Below are positions 1-11,998 of a stretch of 64,000 bases of DNA, piece after piece (position 1 is the stretch's first letter; the number at the start of each line of letters is the position of its first letter). This DNA comes from Termitomyces sp. T153. Taxonomy: Eukaryota > Basidiomycota > Agaricomycetes > Agaricales > Lyophyllaceae. The DNA lies in the NCBI GenBank assembly GCA_018296165.2, contig JACKQL020000030.1:619003-683002 (forward strand). The letters run 5' to 3'. The position numbers were made by a program, and so were the translations under genes. The notes under the pieces were generated by a model. It did no database searches. It was not told the origin of the DNA and saw only the letters and a list, made by a program, of their open reading frames with translations.

Positions 1-440
1 GGGGTACATCGGCTGTGGCGGCGGGGCTTGGCAGAGCTCGAGGAGTGGGCGGGTGTCAGTTGCAATCGAGGGTCGGGCTGCACTGATACGTTGATGGGAT
101 CATTTGGGAATGTGGGTCGCCCCGAGGTTGTCGTGATACTCTGGAATGGGTCGGAGGAACCAGGGTGTTGAGTTAATGATGGGTGGTGAAGATCGGGAAC
201 AGCGGGGGTGGTTCTTGGGGTTTGGGAGATCTAGGGTAAGTGTCAGTGGCTGCGGGGAAGGCATCAAAGTTGGCCAGGGGCCGTCGGAGTTAGCCAGGGA
301 GGCGTCGGAGTTAGCCAAGGTTGCATTGGGGATAACCAAAATAGGCGCGGGGCATGGGCGGAAGTTCGGCAGAGCGTTGGGGGTTTTGGGGAATTGGGAG
401 GTTGCTGGACGATGTGCGGGGGTCAAGGGGATGGGTTGTG
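1..440. repeat. Decayed dispersed repeat, related to 11,660-11,990
   Basis: This GC-rich stretch aligns by eye with about 11,660-11,990. Shared blocks come in the same order: gatgggatca followed by a gccccgag/gccccaag block, then gtgatgctctgga or a close variant, then gggggtggtt/gggggagggtt. The two copies differ at many CpG and TpG positions. The second copy lies immediately left of the Gypsy LTR. This looks like the non-coding end of one transposon family present twice in the window. No coding sequence is convincing in this part. Confidence 0.55.
268..324. repeat. Short minisatellite, about three units
   Basis: About three imperfect head-to-tail units of 17-20 bp built on gtcggagttagccaggga. 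It lies within the dispersed repeat at the left window edge. Confidence 0.6.
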
Positions 441-960
441 ACAGGGAGGATCCAGGAGGTCAAGGTCAGCATAAAGAACATGCCCAGCATGATAGGTGTG
501 CATGGCAGAACACTTGCAAACCTTTTCTCTATGCTCCTTGTAGGCTTCTTCAGCACAAGTCATGCAATGACAAGGGCAGTTACTCATTTTCACCTTGCCC
601 TTAGTCCAGTCAATCTTGGGCTTATGTCTATATAACCAGGTGAACTCCAAGATCATGTCTTGCTTTCCCAAACTAGTGACAGAAAAAGTGGCTCACTCCA
701 AGCAGTCCTAGTAACAAAGAACCGGGTCCATCACCAAACAAATAGAGCTAGCTTCATTGAGCATACCATCAACATTGTACATGGGGATAGGATAAGAAAG
801 GGGGTGAGTAGTGAGATGATGTCATTGCACATAGTCTGTGTCAAGGAAGAGGCCCATTGCCCCACTGTACAGCAAAGCAACCACAACTTTGGATCTGTTG
901 GGTGTCTGTCATCTCAATTACTACATTTCTACCTGTAGTTTCAAGGAGTTAGCAGAAGGG
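423..960 (-). pseudogene. Ty3/Gypsy aspartic-protease and linker relic
   Basis: The clear part is 423-671 on the minus strand. It reads GKQDMILEFTWLYRHKPKID and then WTKGKVKMS followed by a run of cysteines. This resembles the end of the retropepsin domain and the linker before reverse transcriptase in mushroom Gypsy elements. Further upstream (to about 960) pieces in shifted frames resemble the protease core, including SGAMGLF where a DSGA-type active site would be expected. Here the catalytic Asp position reads Tyr. Frameshifts and stops interrupt it, so it is a dead fragment. It is separate from the large element at 12.0-22.7 kb. Family assignment is by motif recognition only. Confidence 0.6.
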
Positions 961-1059
961 ATAGAAGTAAGGATGTAGTGATGGAGAAGATGGTGTTCCC
1001 ATGCAGAAATCTAGAGGCATGGATTAAAAAGCATATTTCTAGCAGAAACTTTAGCTAGT

Positions 1060-1316
1060 ATATAAGTGAACCTGCAGATAGAATATTCCCAGTCTAGACA
1101 ATAGCATTGCTTCTGGGTTTATTCACTAGCATAACTGTAAGCTCAGCCAGTGTAGCCTCTTACACTCTGCCTTGCCCTCCACCTTTGCTTCTTGTTGGAT
1201 GGTTGACCTTTGCCTGCTGTGCCTCTGGCCACCCCACTCATTGCTTGCTTCTTAACTGGAGTATTAGGATATGAATGTTGGGCTTGGCTTGGACTATGCA
1301 CAGCTGACATTCCCTT
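1060..1316. repeat. Direct repeat, copy 1 (LTR-like candidate)
   Basis: This segment is repeated in the same orientation at about 2,695-2,956. Shared landmarks are attcccagtct, caatagcattgcttc, tttattcactagcataac, tgccttgccctcca and a common right end at cccttaca. The copies are roughly 80% similar by eye. Two same-orientation copies about 1.6 kb apart could be old LTRs, but no TG start, target duplication or primer site could be fixed. Confidence 0.6.
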
Positions 1317-2129
1317 ACAGGTTGTACAGTTGTCTGGATTCCTATGCAGTGCCCCTTCCTAGCCTGCTGTACTAACTCTACCTTCTACTTGCCCTTGCCA
1401 GGCATAGCTCTACCCTATTACCTTGATACACCACTCTATACACTCCATCCTCCATATCTTAGGCTAGTAGTGTTTCCTCTTGCTCACTGCTCACTTGCTG
1501 CTGCTTTAATGTTGGCCTGTTTGTCATTTGCTTATCAGCTGCTGCCACCTATGGGTCCTTGAGCCATGTTGGCCTTGTCTCTAGCACTAGTTATCCACTT
1601 GCACACCTAGCCTCTGACTTTCAGACACATCCACCTTTTGTCCACTCTGCCACTTGTTCTATGGCTTGCCCCTTGTCTACCACCAGCCTGCTAGTTGCTC
1701 ACTTGTTGCTTGCTGTGGCCTGCCAGTCACCTCTTTATTGGTCAGCTGTTAATTGAATATTCTACTACTGCTACCTCTGTACTATGTGTACAGTGCTTTA
1801 CAACTATAATCAGGCTTAAACCACCACACTCTTTACCCTCAAGCCCTGGCCACTCTCTTGGCCCACCCTACTCTGCTTGGGCTGCTATGCTTGTGCTATT
1901 GAGCAATGTTCTCTACCTGCCAAAAGCTGTGTCTGTTGGGTCAACAGATCTTGAAGGGAGAGTTACATAAGGGGACTAGTCTTTGGGCCATCCCACTCTT
2001 TCCTAGCTTAGTCCATGGGGATTTACACCTCTATCTAGCCAACCTCAGGACTTCCTGGCCCCTTTTTCTTACTCCCTCACCGTCTTGGCTCCCATACCCA
2101 ATGTGTTAGGGGACTGCTCTTAGCAGACC

Positions 2130-2530
2130 CTCTGATTGTTTCCTTGATTCTGAGCCTGCCATTCTTTGTTGGCCTCCCAAACTCTGGTCACAAGTACTTT
2201 CAACCAAGGGCTATTTTTTTTGTCATATTTGTACATAGTCATGTGCCATGAGTCTGAAGATCAAGGCCATTTACAATGAATTTCCACTTTTTGGATTGGA
2301 CTTTGGATTTGGTTGTTGTTGGGTGTGTTTTCCAGAAGCTCTAGAATAGATTTTCCAAACACTGGCATTGGAATCCTTAGACTTGTTCTCTTTGGATCTC
2401 CCTCTGCCAGGTGAGTAGCTAGACCTCTAAAACTTCTTGTAGATGCTGAATAGACTTTTAATCTCCCTCTGCCAGTTGTGTGATTAAGCCACAGCCCCCA
2501 GAAGTTGCCCATACACAATGGGTATATGTA
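2130..2530. repeat. Dispersed repeat, copy 1 (pair at 27.0 kb)
   Basis: About 390 bp that recurs at about 27,000-27,392 in the same orientation. Landmarks in order are ggcctccca, catatttgtaca, cagaagct, cttcttgtagatgctgaat and ctccctctgccagttgtg, ending near gttgccc-taca. The copies share order and spacing but differ at many sites. The copy here is less AT-rich than its partner. Confidence 0.7.
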
Positions 2531-2694
2531 TTGTACCTAGCACATGGTATATTATTGTTGATTATTGATCCTGGTTCTACTGACCCTGATTAGTCAATAG
2601 TTTATAGTCATCAGCCTCTGCTTTGTCATATAGGCTGTAGTCAGTGGCCTCTAGCTTAGTTATAAGTACTTAGTCATTTAGTAGCCTTGTAGTA

Positions 2695-2956
2695 TTTAGG
2701 TGGACCTGGGGATAGCATATTCCCAGTCTGCACAATAGCATTGCTTCCATGTTTATTCACTAGCATAACCATAAGCTTGGCCAGTGCAGCCCCTTGCCTT
2801 CTGCCTTGCCCTCCATCCTTGCCTCTTGTTGGACACTTGCCCCTTGCCTGCCATGCCTCTGGCCAGCCCATTCATTGCTCACCTCTTGACCAGGGCATCA
2901 GGACATGAGTAGTGGGCTTTGCTTGGACTATCCACAGCCCATGTTCCCTTACATTT
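2695..2956. repeat. Direct repeat, copy 2 (LTR-like candidate)
   Basis: Second copy of the repeat at 1,060-1,316, with the same right end (cccttaca). It is followed directly by a C-rich tract. Confidence 0.6.
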
Positions 2957-2959
2957 CCC

Positions 2960-4020
2960 CCCCCCCACATCCATCCATCTTCCCTAGGGTACCATTATTC
3001 TGCTCAACCTTCATGCTGGCCCATCAACAATGCCACAGTACTCAGACCACTACATTGCATCCTCACAGCGCTTAGCCCAATATTCTGATCCACATCACAG
3101 TAATCTTCCTCAGTGGTAAGATACTGTCATTGTGTTGGGAAATGAAATTTTTTAGCCATTTTTTTTCTAGCTCTGTCCCCTGGGCTCATAGCCTTCAAAC
3201 CTTTAGGAAATCTAAATTTACTTATGATCTAGTAAGTAGTGATTTTATAGGGAGATTTATACCATGTGAGAGATGTCAGCCCATGACCAAGTCAGAGGCA
3301 CCAAAAATCCAGGAAGTGAAATTGTTGTCACACCCGGGTCACAGGTCAAGTTCTGGCTTCGCTTGGAAAAACAATGCTCATCGTCGATGTAATCGCTGCC
3401 CGCATGGGGGTATATGTTACAAAAAGCTGAAAAATGTATTACTTGCAGAGACTTTGTCACATGATGTGCGGTGAGATCATTGTGATCTCGATCTTATCTT
3501 ATACATGATTCTAATCACTCGCCGTACTCTATCTAAGCATGTCTACACTGAAAAAGGTGTATTTTCTAACACTACAAAATGTCAAAGATTCAGCAACATC
3601 AAATGATCAGCTAGAATAAATCACTGATCAACATACCCAACATTGCGTAAATGCAAGATTATAGAGACATTCAAAGAATATGGTCTGATGTGATCCAGTG
3701 TAAACGGAGTGGTTGTGAAACTATCTGGGTGACTTTTGATATTATTTAGGTTGAAATTGGCTAAGACTCGCTGGAATCATACCAAATAGTATCATTTGAC
3801 TTGTGTTGGTCTTGAGCTGGTGCCATGGAACTAGATTTGCGAGCCATGCAAGTCATCCAGCAGGAAAGACCGATTGAGGATGATCGATGATTAATGACGT
3901 ATCGCTCATGAATTATTACCCTATTTGATAATGTGCCTGATTACGTAGTTAGTTAGTCCTGATTTTTACCACCAAAAAATAATTTCGACGTCTGATCTTT
4001 TTTTTATTAAGTATCTTCTC
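2960..4020. other. No gene recognised
   Basis: Only short open frames are present and none resembles a known protein. Composition shifts from the CpG-poor repeat DNA on the left to mixed intergenic DNA. Confidence 0.5.
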
Positions 4021-4023
4021 ACC

Positions 4024-4091
4024 ATGAGGCGAGCACAAAGCGTACTAGTACGCCACTACCCCCGCCTATCCCTGGCACTTGGTGCCGATGA
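4024..4091. repeat. Local direct repeat, copy 1
   Basis: Contains atgaggcgagc, then cactacccccgcc, then atccctggcacttggt and ccgatga. The same blocks recur about 110 bp downstream at 4,137-4,191. The copy here has an extra gtactagtac-type insertion. Confidence 0.75.
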
Positions 4092-4136
4092 CTCACGTGA
4101 AGGCGACATTGTTTGGTGACTTGCAATATCTTCTGC

Positions 4137-4191
4137 ATGAGGCGAGCGCACGTCACTACCCCCGCCCATCCCTGGCACTTGGTACCGATGA
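4137..4191. repeat. Local direct repeat, copy 2
   Basis: Second copy of the 4,024-4,091 block, shorter and almost identical over ctacccccgcc and atccctggcacttggt. The region from here to the MATE relic (5,586) holds no recognisable gene. Confidence 0.75.
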
Positions 4192-5585
4192 GAACGACGA
4201 AGCGTGTACCGTTTCTCTTATTGCCATATTATAAATTTCTGAAAGTAACCAACGTCTAAGAACAGCTGCAAACACGGATACAGGTTCTGCAGGCACAAGT
4301 CGCGCAGCGACTATTTTTGCAAACTGTTCAACAGTCAGAAAAGGAATACAGGAATCTTGATCTCTTGTTGCAAGGGACACAAGCGGAGAACGAAAGATGC
4401 ATGGCTGAGCTTGATCGGTGTGTTCCCTGTTCTTCGAATCATTGTAATAACCTTCGTGTTTTCAAGGGTCCGAAAACGCGAGAAGATGATTGAACAGGCG
4501 CTCGCGCGGCTTGCAGGAGAGAATTGGCAGGTTCGGTATTCGATAATTCTTCCAATGTCTCCTTGATAATGAAGAAAATTCCGCTAGTCGTCTCTTTACA
4601 TTGTTCCTGCTATACACAGCACTCCAGCTTTAGCAAGTCCTGCTACGACACGGCGCCCGGCATAGACGGCTTCAAACAACGCAGAAAACGGAGATATGTC
4701 TACGCGTTTGGAGCAGGTCCGCATGTTGATTCTTGGAATGGAGCAGCATCTTCAGATAAGGAAGCAGGAATTAGTGAAGACTACAGAGACGGCCGAAAGC
4801 AAAGCCAGCAGGTTTGGGAAACACCATAAAACGTTAAGTGCTTGAAATCCGGATGTGGTGTTCATTGTATATATTATACCCGGGCTGTACGGTACATGTT
4901 CTTTGTGAGGGTTACTTTCTAATCATGAAAGTCAGGACCTCGGCTCGAATGTGGGCCATGCCTAACATCACATTATTACCATTGTTACATTTCGGTCCGT
5001 TTATTCAACTGTGTTTTGTCGAACCATGGACGTAATTACCGGATAAGTCGAGTCGTGTGGCAGTTGCACCCCTTTACTGAAGTACATGCGAAGCTTAACA
5101 TAGAAAATCCACTCCTTGAATCTGCACTTCAACGTGTCACATTTTCTTGCAAGCAACTGTCTTCCGTTCAAAACCGATCCTATCATGACTAAACAAGAGG
5201 TGTAGCGCTTGACTTCCATTATCTCGGCCCGATAATAGGGGCAAGATCGTTAGTCTTGATAAGTTGATCCATCAGACTCGACTGTGGGTCTCGCAGGACA
5301 TAAAGGGCAGATCTTACGACAAAACTAAGTGAAAATGGTTACTTCCATACAAAATACAATATCCGCGTCGCTGAATGCATGAAATCAACTCCTGGTTACT
5401 TAGCTTCCGAATTTTTTGTTATCCACACAGCATAACACTTACTACATGTATCTGGTCGCTTCGGCACTGGTAGCATTAGCGATTCGATATAAACATTATC
5501 CTGGTCCTGGAGATACGTTGTGGGGCTGCCATTCCCGTCCTCTTGTGATACATCGGCCTCTCCTTGCGCTTCTACTATCTGTATC

Positions 5586-7861
5586 ATGTCCTTATCACAG
5601 GGAGAGCAGAATGAAGGCGAAACAACCCCTCTTCTCCGAGGAGACGAAAACGATTTGTTCACCTCCATGGCAGAGTCGACGTCGACTACGAAGATATTCT
5701 GGGAAGAGCTACGAACGCTTCCTCGATATGTGTGTCCTATACTCGGGTCGGTACCTCTTCTTCTTTTCTTTTGTCCTCAACAACACTTATCTGTTACTCA
5801 ATAGGGCACAGTGGCTGGAGCATAGCATGATTGGAGTAAACCTGATCTCGATCGGTCATTTGTCAACGACTGCCCTCGCTGCGGTCAGTCTTAGCACAAT
5901 GACTGCAAATGTTACTGGTGTCAGTGTGCTCCAGGGGCTTGCTACTGGACTAGACACTATCCTCCCAGCGGCTTTCACATCGCCACAGCCTCAACTTGTC
6001 GGTCTGTGGATACAGCGCATGGGTATTCTTGTCGCTCTTATTATTTTTGGGTCGTTTGATAATCTTCATTAGCTGTCGTAATGATTTGTGCGCTGGTGGT
6101 GTGTTCCCAACCTTCAATCAACTTTTTCGCCGCTAACGAGGCCTCGCATAGCCGGTATTGATTGTCTGGCACAAGATCGAGACAATATTTGTAGCACTGC
6201 AACAAGATCGAGAGGTGTCTCGCTTAGCGGCGTTATACCTACGTTGGTTGTCGTTAGGTCTGCCAGGTTCGTACCCAAGCCTCTCGTCTACTGGTACTTG
6301 GAGTCAATGATCTTTCGTAGCATTGATATTTAACATCATAAGTCGGTGAGTCCCGTATTACTTCTTGATTTTCAAGTTGCTGTCAACCGCGTGTAGTCGC
6401 TACTTCCAATCCCAGCGTGCGCGTCCAATTCTCCTTTGAGGCATTTCTACAAGTAACGCTTTGCTTCAGGACTGTTATCTGTTCAGCCAAAGATAATCTT
6501 GTACGTAGCCCCGATAAATTGTTTGATGAATTATCTTCTAGGTTAGTGATTTGTAACAATTGGTACTTCCTTGCTCAGATACTCTCAGTTTGGGGCCCCC
6601 AACGAATCCGCTTGGGTTTCATTGGCGCTCCTATAGCCACTGTGGCATCATATTACCTTATTTCCATAGTTTCACTCATGTACGGCCGATATCTGGTCCC
6701 AAAAACTGCTTGGCATCCCCTCTCCATGAAGATGTTCTACGATCTAGGGATCATTACGCGTCTTGGTTTGTCGGGTGTTGGTACGTCAAGTGGCTGTTTC
6801 TCTCACACCTATCTGAAAGCCTACAGCTCAGGTGACGTCTACGTGGTGGGCCTGGGAATGTATTGCACTGGCTACATCCTAGTAATTCCAGATACTTCTG
6901 TATCTTTACCCTCTTCCAATGATTCTTCTTAGCTTAGGTCCAACTGCTCTTGCCTGTCAGTCGATCTTGATTTCGTCATCGGGTGTTACTTTCCAAATTT
7001 TGTCCTCGATCGCCGCCGCTACTACGATCCGGTTAGTTCAGCTCCCTCCTGTGGCCTTCACTACTCACACCCTAATAGTGTAGGAAATCTGCTCGGTGAG
7101 AAGAACGTGATTCGTGCAAGTGCTGCAAGTAGAGCAGGGATGGTAGTAGCACTGGTGTCGTCAGGCACCACAAGGTATAGAACCTTGGTGATTCAGTGAC
7201 TTTAGCGACTGAGTGAAGTACGACTGTTATAGCCTAGTGCTTCTTCTAACACGACATACATGGCCAAAGTTGTATAGTGATGACCCAGGTATGTTTCGAA
7301 TGACGATCAAAAGAAACCGATTCCACGCATCATTCCAGCTGTCGTGACCCTCGTTTCCTCTGTGGTTCCAGTGATTGCATTACAGCAATTTCCCACTGGT
7401 CTTGCACAAATGGGCATCGGGCATATGCGAGTGCAAGGCAAACAGGTATATGCACATCTCTCCATTACAAGCATCTATTCTGACTGAATCTGCTCAGTTT
7501 GTTGGTGCGTTGATGAACTTCAGGTAAGATATTCGGAAAAACTTGAAAAGTAGCTGAGGTGAAATAATGCGTTCTCAGTGGGTACTTTTTCTTCGGTAAG
7601 TGTTCGTTTGACGTGCAGGCGATACCTCAACTAAATATCTTTCTAGGTGTACCTATAGGAATATGGCTCGCGTTTCAATGCGATGTCGGCCTTTCCGGGT
7701 TGTGGATTGGGTTGACGATAGGACTGACATTCACTGGTGTGGGTCTGATCATTCCTTGGATGAGGACCGATTGGAGAAAGGAGGTTCTCGAAGTGGCGAA
7801 ACGCAATTCTCGGGAAGAGCAGCGTCGAAAAATGGTCGAATCGACGGAAGATCGGCTATAA
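5586..7861 (+). pseudogene. MATE-family multidrug/toxin efflux transporter pseudogene
   Basis: Pieces of a fungal MATE transporter occur in the right order. An N-terminal exon (5,586-5,750) starts MSLSQGEQNEGETTPLLRG. Then come ISIGHLSTTALAAVS and PQPQLVGLWIQRM, a segment near 6,140-6,240 (EVSRLAALYLRWLSLGLPG), and RIRLGFIGAPIATVASYYL. The last parts are VGNLLGEKNVIRASAASRAG (about 7,080-7,140) and the C-terminal TM pair FQCDVGLSGLWIGLTIG. MATE proteins are 12-TM cation antiporters that export drugs and toxins. The reading frame is lost at least at about 5,810, 6,060-6,420 and 6,780-7,080. The last small introns (about 7,446-7,497, 7,527-7,577, 7,595-7,646) still look perfect and join FVGALMNFS to GYFFFGVPIG. 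The gene probably died recently. Sequencing error at so many sites is unlikely. Confidence 0.8.
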
Positions 7862-8263
7862 ACCTCAGGCTGAATTTTCGTCTGGTCCCACCGGCATTGT
7901 TAGCGGTGCACACCGTGCCATAAACTGTTGAGAGAGACGGTTTAACTTAAAGCATCTGCTATAGTGGTAAGTAGCTACATTGAACCACTCTACCAATGAG
8001 TTAGAGTAATAATTAATATATGAGTAGGTATTAAATATAGGACTATACACACCTCAGAGCATCCACTCGCTCTACATAATAAGAGAGAAAATTCCATAAT
8101 TGACAGTCCACAGAATGGAGGCACGGGATGAATGCGGAACGCGTTTCCGACCAGCAGCGTCACGATCACATGGCCTTGACTTCTCTTTCTTGTACTACCA
8201 CGTATATAGTATATTACTCATCGCGTTTCCTTAGTTCTACTACGCGTACTTCGTGTTTCCTGA
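7862..8263. other. No gene recognised
   Basis: Stretch between the MATE pseudogene stop and the next decayed element. It has AT-rich patches and no supported feature. Confidence 0.5.
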
Positions 8264-9851
8264 TATGACTACTAGTTCCTCTGTAGATACCCCAAACTCC
8301 TCCGTCGCTGCTGCTGGATATCTGCGGCGGGGTGGTTCTCCCTCGGCTTCGGCGCAGCCGTCGGACACGGAGACCTCTACTATAGCCGGCGACTTACGTC
8401 CCCGAGGACGATGAATTCTCAGAGGAACCTGGCTTGGACTTCGGCGGTTCGCCTCGACCTGAGCACCACGTCACCAACCCGACTACGAGAGCTTTTCCGG
8501 TTCCGGCGGACCGAGATCCGAACCTGCCCTCTCCTCAACCCTCTCCCGCTGATGCACGCAAGAAGACGCAACTATTCTGTTCACTCCGATGCGGATCGCC
8601 CCCAATGCACCACTCCCCGAGCCCTCGTCTGGTGGACAACTGTCCCCGGATTCTCGCCCACTCTCTCCTGGTAAGGCCTCTCGCAGACGCGCTGCCAAGA
8701 AGCCAGCTTGAGTGACGGCACCCTGTTCCCCTCCTTCTCCTGCAGCCCAACTCTCTCCGGGAGCTGCAGACCTACATATATGCTCTTGCAATTTCTTGGG
8801 TCCGACAACTCCCATGTCATCCTCTGGTGCCTGCGTCACTTCGTTCTTACATCATCAGTCAGTCTCGCGGGATCTCCTTCAACCCTTGTCTGGGACACAG
8901 TTTTCTATGGCATTCGCCCCCTTCTCAGCGCCCCCGGGTGATGTCATTCCTTCTGGAGTGGCTCCGTCGGGCAATGCGACTGCTTCGGATGTCTTCACAA
9001 TCTCCCGTTCTGTTCTCATGGACCTTCTACAAAGGTTTGGTTCTGGCATGGTCCAGATGCCTCCCCATGACAGCAGCCTTACACAGGGCTCCTCTACGTC
9101 CGCTCCTCCTATCCTTCCCGGTATGTGATACACATTATTCGCTTCTCCTCGATCATTTACAAGGAATACTTACAGCAATAAATATTACACCTACCTCTCC
9201 TCTACCAGATGTACATGCTTCACACCTTTCCAGTACATTAGCACCCTCTCATGCTCTCTATACCATGAACACTTCTGTAGTGCATTCAAACTCCTTTCCA
9301 CTGGCATTTTGGCACCATCCTCCTCCATTGCAGTGCCTTTCTTACTGACAGCATTGGTGGCCTTGTGCATGATATCTGTAGTTCCTTTTCTGGGTCTCTC
9401 TAGTCCTTCCCATTGCCCTCTCTTGGTGGCACCACCTACATCAATGACTGAGCTTGATCCTAACATCATGCCTATTCCTTTGCATTTTCAGTGCATCCTC
9501 AATGTTGGATGGATGGTGTATGTCCCTTTGGACACTCTCACTACAACTGCCTGTCATCAGGCATTTACTGCCACAAGCTTTCAAGGGGATTCCTCACTAT
9601 TCCTCACATCTTTGGGTGAACTGCAGGTCTTGAATTTGAAGTTTGACCAGAGCAAAGATTGTAACTTCACTGCCCTTGAATTCATGCAGGCCTCTTCAAC
9701 CTTAGTCTGGGTCATATGTCATTGCCTTAAGGCTGGTTCTAAAGCTCTTATAGGTAGGCTGACTGCCAATGCTATAGCTGACAGTTTTCAAGTGCATCAT
9801 GAGTGCAAGATTATTGATTCAACATGCATGGATGTCTTCCACTTAGAATAA
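8264..9851 (+). pseudogene. Gag-like first gene of a decayed mobile element
   Basis: From the ATG at 8,264 a Ser/Pro-rich frame (VDTPNSSVAAAGYLRRGG...) runs to about 8,400 and continues after a frameshift in acidic Pro-rich sequence. A later piece (8,870-9,130) contains VFTISRSVLMDLLQRFGSG. At 9,460-9,851 the frame reads GWMVYVPLDTLTTTACHQAF and later ALEFMQAS. In my recollection this order (Ser/Pro-rich head, then VPL-L-T and a W/F-A-S segment) is typical of the protein preceding tyrosine recombinases in mushroom elements. Frameshifts and stops break it in several places. It sits directly upstream of the recombinase relic. The gag-like label is an inference; no nucleic-acid-binding zinc knuckle is visible. 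Confidence 0.45.
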
Positions 9852-9859
9852 GTATGCAG

Positions 9860-10624
9860 GGGGCATACAGCAATATTCCTGGATTACTGCTACATTAATG
9901 CCATTTCATTCAACAAAGTGTTACCTGCCTCTGAGGCCTTGCCAGACACATAGCAGAGATAGCTATGGATATTATAGTGGTATTCAGTTGGAATCTATGA
10001 TTAAAGGTATTGAAAATTGTCAGCCACACTCTTCCTTCCATCTGAAACATTCTCATGTATTTGGAGAGATGCTCCTATGCTTGGAAGGAACTCTGAATTT
10101 GTCTTCAAACTCTGACATATGCATATACTGGCATGCTTCTGGGTGCAGATCAGGCTGGGCAAGATGCTGCCTCTATCAGAATGGAAATTTGACTCCTTGC
10201 TGTTTCCAACATGAAATAATCTTCTACATTGCATCTTCCAAATACAAAATTGGGTGGACAATGGGGTGAGGACATAATCCTCTCCAGACAGTCTTATATC
10301 AATCCTATTAATGCACTTGGACTACATTATTCTAAAAATTTCAGGAGCTCTGATCAGAACATTGCTACCTATGTCAAAAGTGACACCTTCACAATCCTTA
10401 CACAACAAAAATTTCTGGCATGCCTGAATGCCACCTTTTGTGATCATAGCTTTCCTACAGTCTTGGGTCACTGCTTTAGAATAGGAGGTACTATGTGTCA
10501 GGATTCCTTGACCCTGGGGAGGCTCCTACAGAGCAAAAGAACCACCTGGGCAGACTTGATAGCTAACAAGTATGTGGTTGAGTTGAGAAATAAGAGAACT
10601 GAGGATAGTAAACCTGGAAACTGA
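9860..10624 (+). pseudogene. Tyrosine recombinase (Crypton/DIRS-type) pseudogene
   Basis: The order of conserved pieces matches basidiomycete tyrosine recombinases, also annotated as DNA breaking-rejoining enzymes. These are LPASEALPDT (about 9,912), then NLSSNSDICIYWHASGCRSG, where the family has a DLSN.FDAA...GCCRLGE-type box. Then come LHLPNTKLGGQWGEDIILSR (about 10,230) and LGHCFRIGGT (about 10,460-10,490), which is the HxxR catalytic box. The box that should carry the catalytic Tyr (GRW...YWR) is not intact; the frame reads LTLGRLLQSKRTTWADL. At least three frame changes occur. No reverse transcriptase lies between the gag-like part and the recombinase, so a Crypton-like or internally deleted DIRS element is possible. 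Confidence 0.6.
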
Positions 10625-10754
10625 TAGATTGAAGAGAAAGAGACAGGAGGATGAATACAAGTAAAAAAGCAGACACAATAGGTAATCTCAAGACAGACTG
10701 GAGTGTAGCTACAGACTAGGAGACCTTATATAGCTGTAGGAAACTACCAAAAGG

Positions 10755-10985
10755 CAAAGCTGGAAGTGATCTAAGTCAGGAAGGAGTGATCTGAGTCAGG
10801 TAGAAGTGATCTAAGTCATAGCAGAAAGTGAGCTAAGTCATGAGGAAGTGATCTGAAACAAAGAAAGCAATTTTAGAAGTGATCTGAAACCTGTGGAAGT
10901 GATCTAGGACAGGTGGAAGTGATCTGGGACACATAAAAGTGATCTGGAACCTGTGGAAGTAATCTGGGCCTTGTCATGTTCCACT
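10755..10985. repeat. GATCT minisatellite, about ten units
   Basis: About ten imperfect units of 19-25 bp built on ggaagtgatctgggacctgt. Variants include agtgatctaagtca, agtgatctgaaacc, agtgatctgggaca and agtaatctgggcc. The core agtgatct recurs in nearly every unit. The array follows the recombinase relic closely and may belong to its 3' end. Confidence 0.8.
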
Positions 10986-11998
10986 GACCATGGAGGCTCA
11001 GCTTGACTGGGCAAGCTCTTACTAGGCAGATGCAACATCCTGCACTGATAAGCTAGTGCTTTAGAGAGGTCTGGACTTGAGATCCTTGTGAGAGTAAGCC
11101 AGGAAAAGCGGTCTGAGCAAGTCCAAAATGGTCTGGAGAAGTTTAAGACAAGGTATGAGGAAGGGTTGGGCTTGGGGAAGTTCCAGGTATGAGTCTGGAA
11201 GTGAGTATGGAAGGGTGCAGACAAATGGAGGCTATGCGAGTGATGGGAGCAGGGCTGGTGTTTGATGGGGGATCAATTGATGTTGATGGGTTTTGAGGCT
11301 GAGCAAATAGCAAGGTCTGGAGTTGGTTATGAATGTTTGGGGAGTCATGATTGTAAGTGTGGAGTTTATAATGGCATCAGGATTGAAAGGGATTTGGGCA
11401 CAACAAGGGAAATAGAGACAAGCAAAACAAGAATAAAAATAGATTGAAGCAGAGATACAAAATGATAACAAGACAATACAAGAAATAGAGATGAGACAAG
11501 ACTGGAAGACTGAAGTAAGACTGGGAGACTGAGAGAAGAGGAAATGTAACAAGAGACATGAAACACAAAGAAACAATCAATCAGAACGTAGGTAATAAGG
11601 CAATATCAAGACTAGGGTATGGGATGCTACTTTACAACTTATATACTGACTACTGGAACTGCTCTAGGGATAACAGGTCTGGTGGCAGGGCTCATTGGAG
11701 CTGCATGGAGTCGACAGGTGTTAGCAGGTGTTGGTTATGATTAGTGGGCAGGCCATGGTAATATAGTGATGGGATCAAATGGGAAGCAGGCTGCCCCAAG
11801 GTCATTGTGATGCTCTGGAGGTGGTCAGATAAGTCAAAGTAACAAATCAGTGATATATGCTGCTGTTAGAAACAGTGGGGGAGGGTTTTAGGGGCTCAGG
11901 AGGGGAAGAGGAAGCATTGGAGCCTGTAAGGAACACATTGAGGTTTGCTAGTGGGGGTTGTCAGGGTGTTGGGGGGGGGGGGGCAAAAAACCCCAGAA
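10986..11998. repeat. Decayed element tail; second copy of the left-edge repeat
   Basis: A purine-rich low-complexity stretch (11,390-11,560) is followed at about 11,660-11,990 by sequence homologous to positions 1-440. A run of about 14 G residues (11,970-11,983) lies just before the Gypsy insertion site. No coding sequence is supported; open frames here are compositional. Confidence 0.5.

Noticed and set aside
1344..2110. Series of overlapping plus-strand frames rich in Leu, Pro, Ser and Cys
   Set aside because: Pyrimidine-rich repeat DNA between two direct repeats; no conserved motif.
1060..2956. A complete short LTR element bounded by the two direct repeats
   Set aside because: No consistent TG...CA ends, target duplication, primer site or coding domain could be shown.
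10755..10985. CRISPR-like array
   Set aside because: Units are contiguous and imperfect with no unique spacers of fixed size; it is a eukaryotic minisatellite.
11232..11576. 114-codon minus-strand frame rich in Ser, Leu, Cys and Phe
   Set aside because: It is the complement of a purine-rich low-complexity tract.
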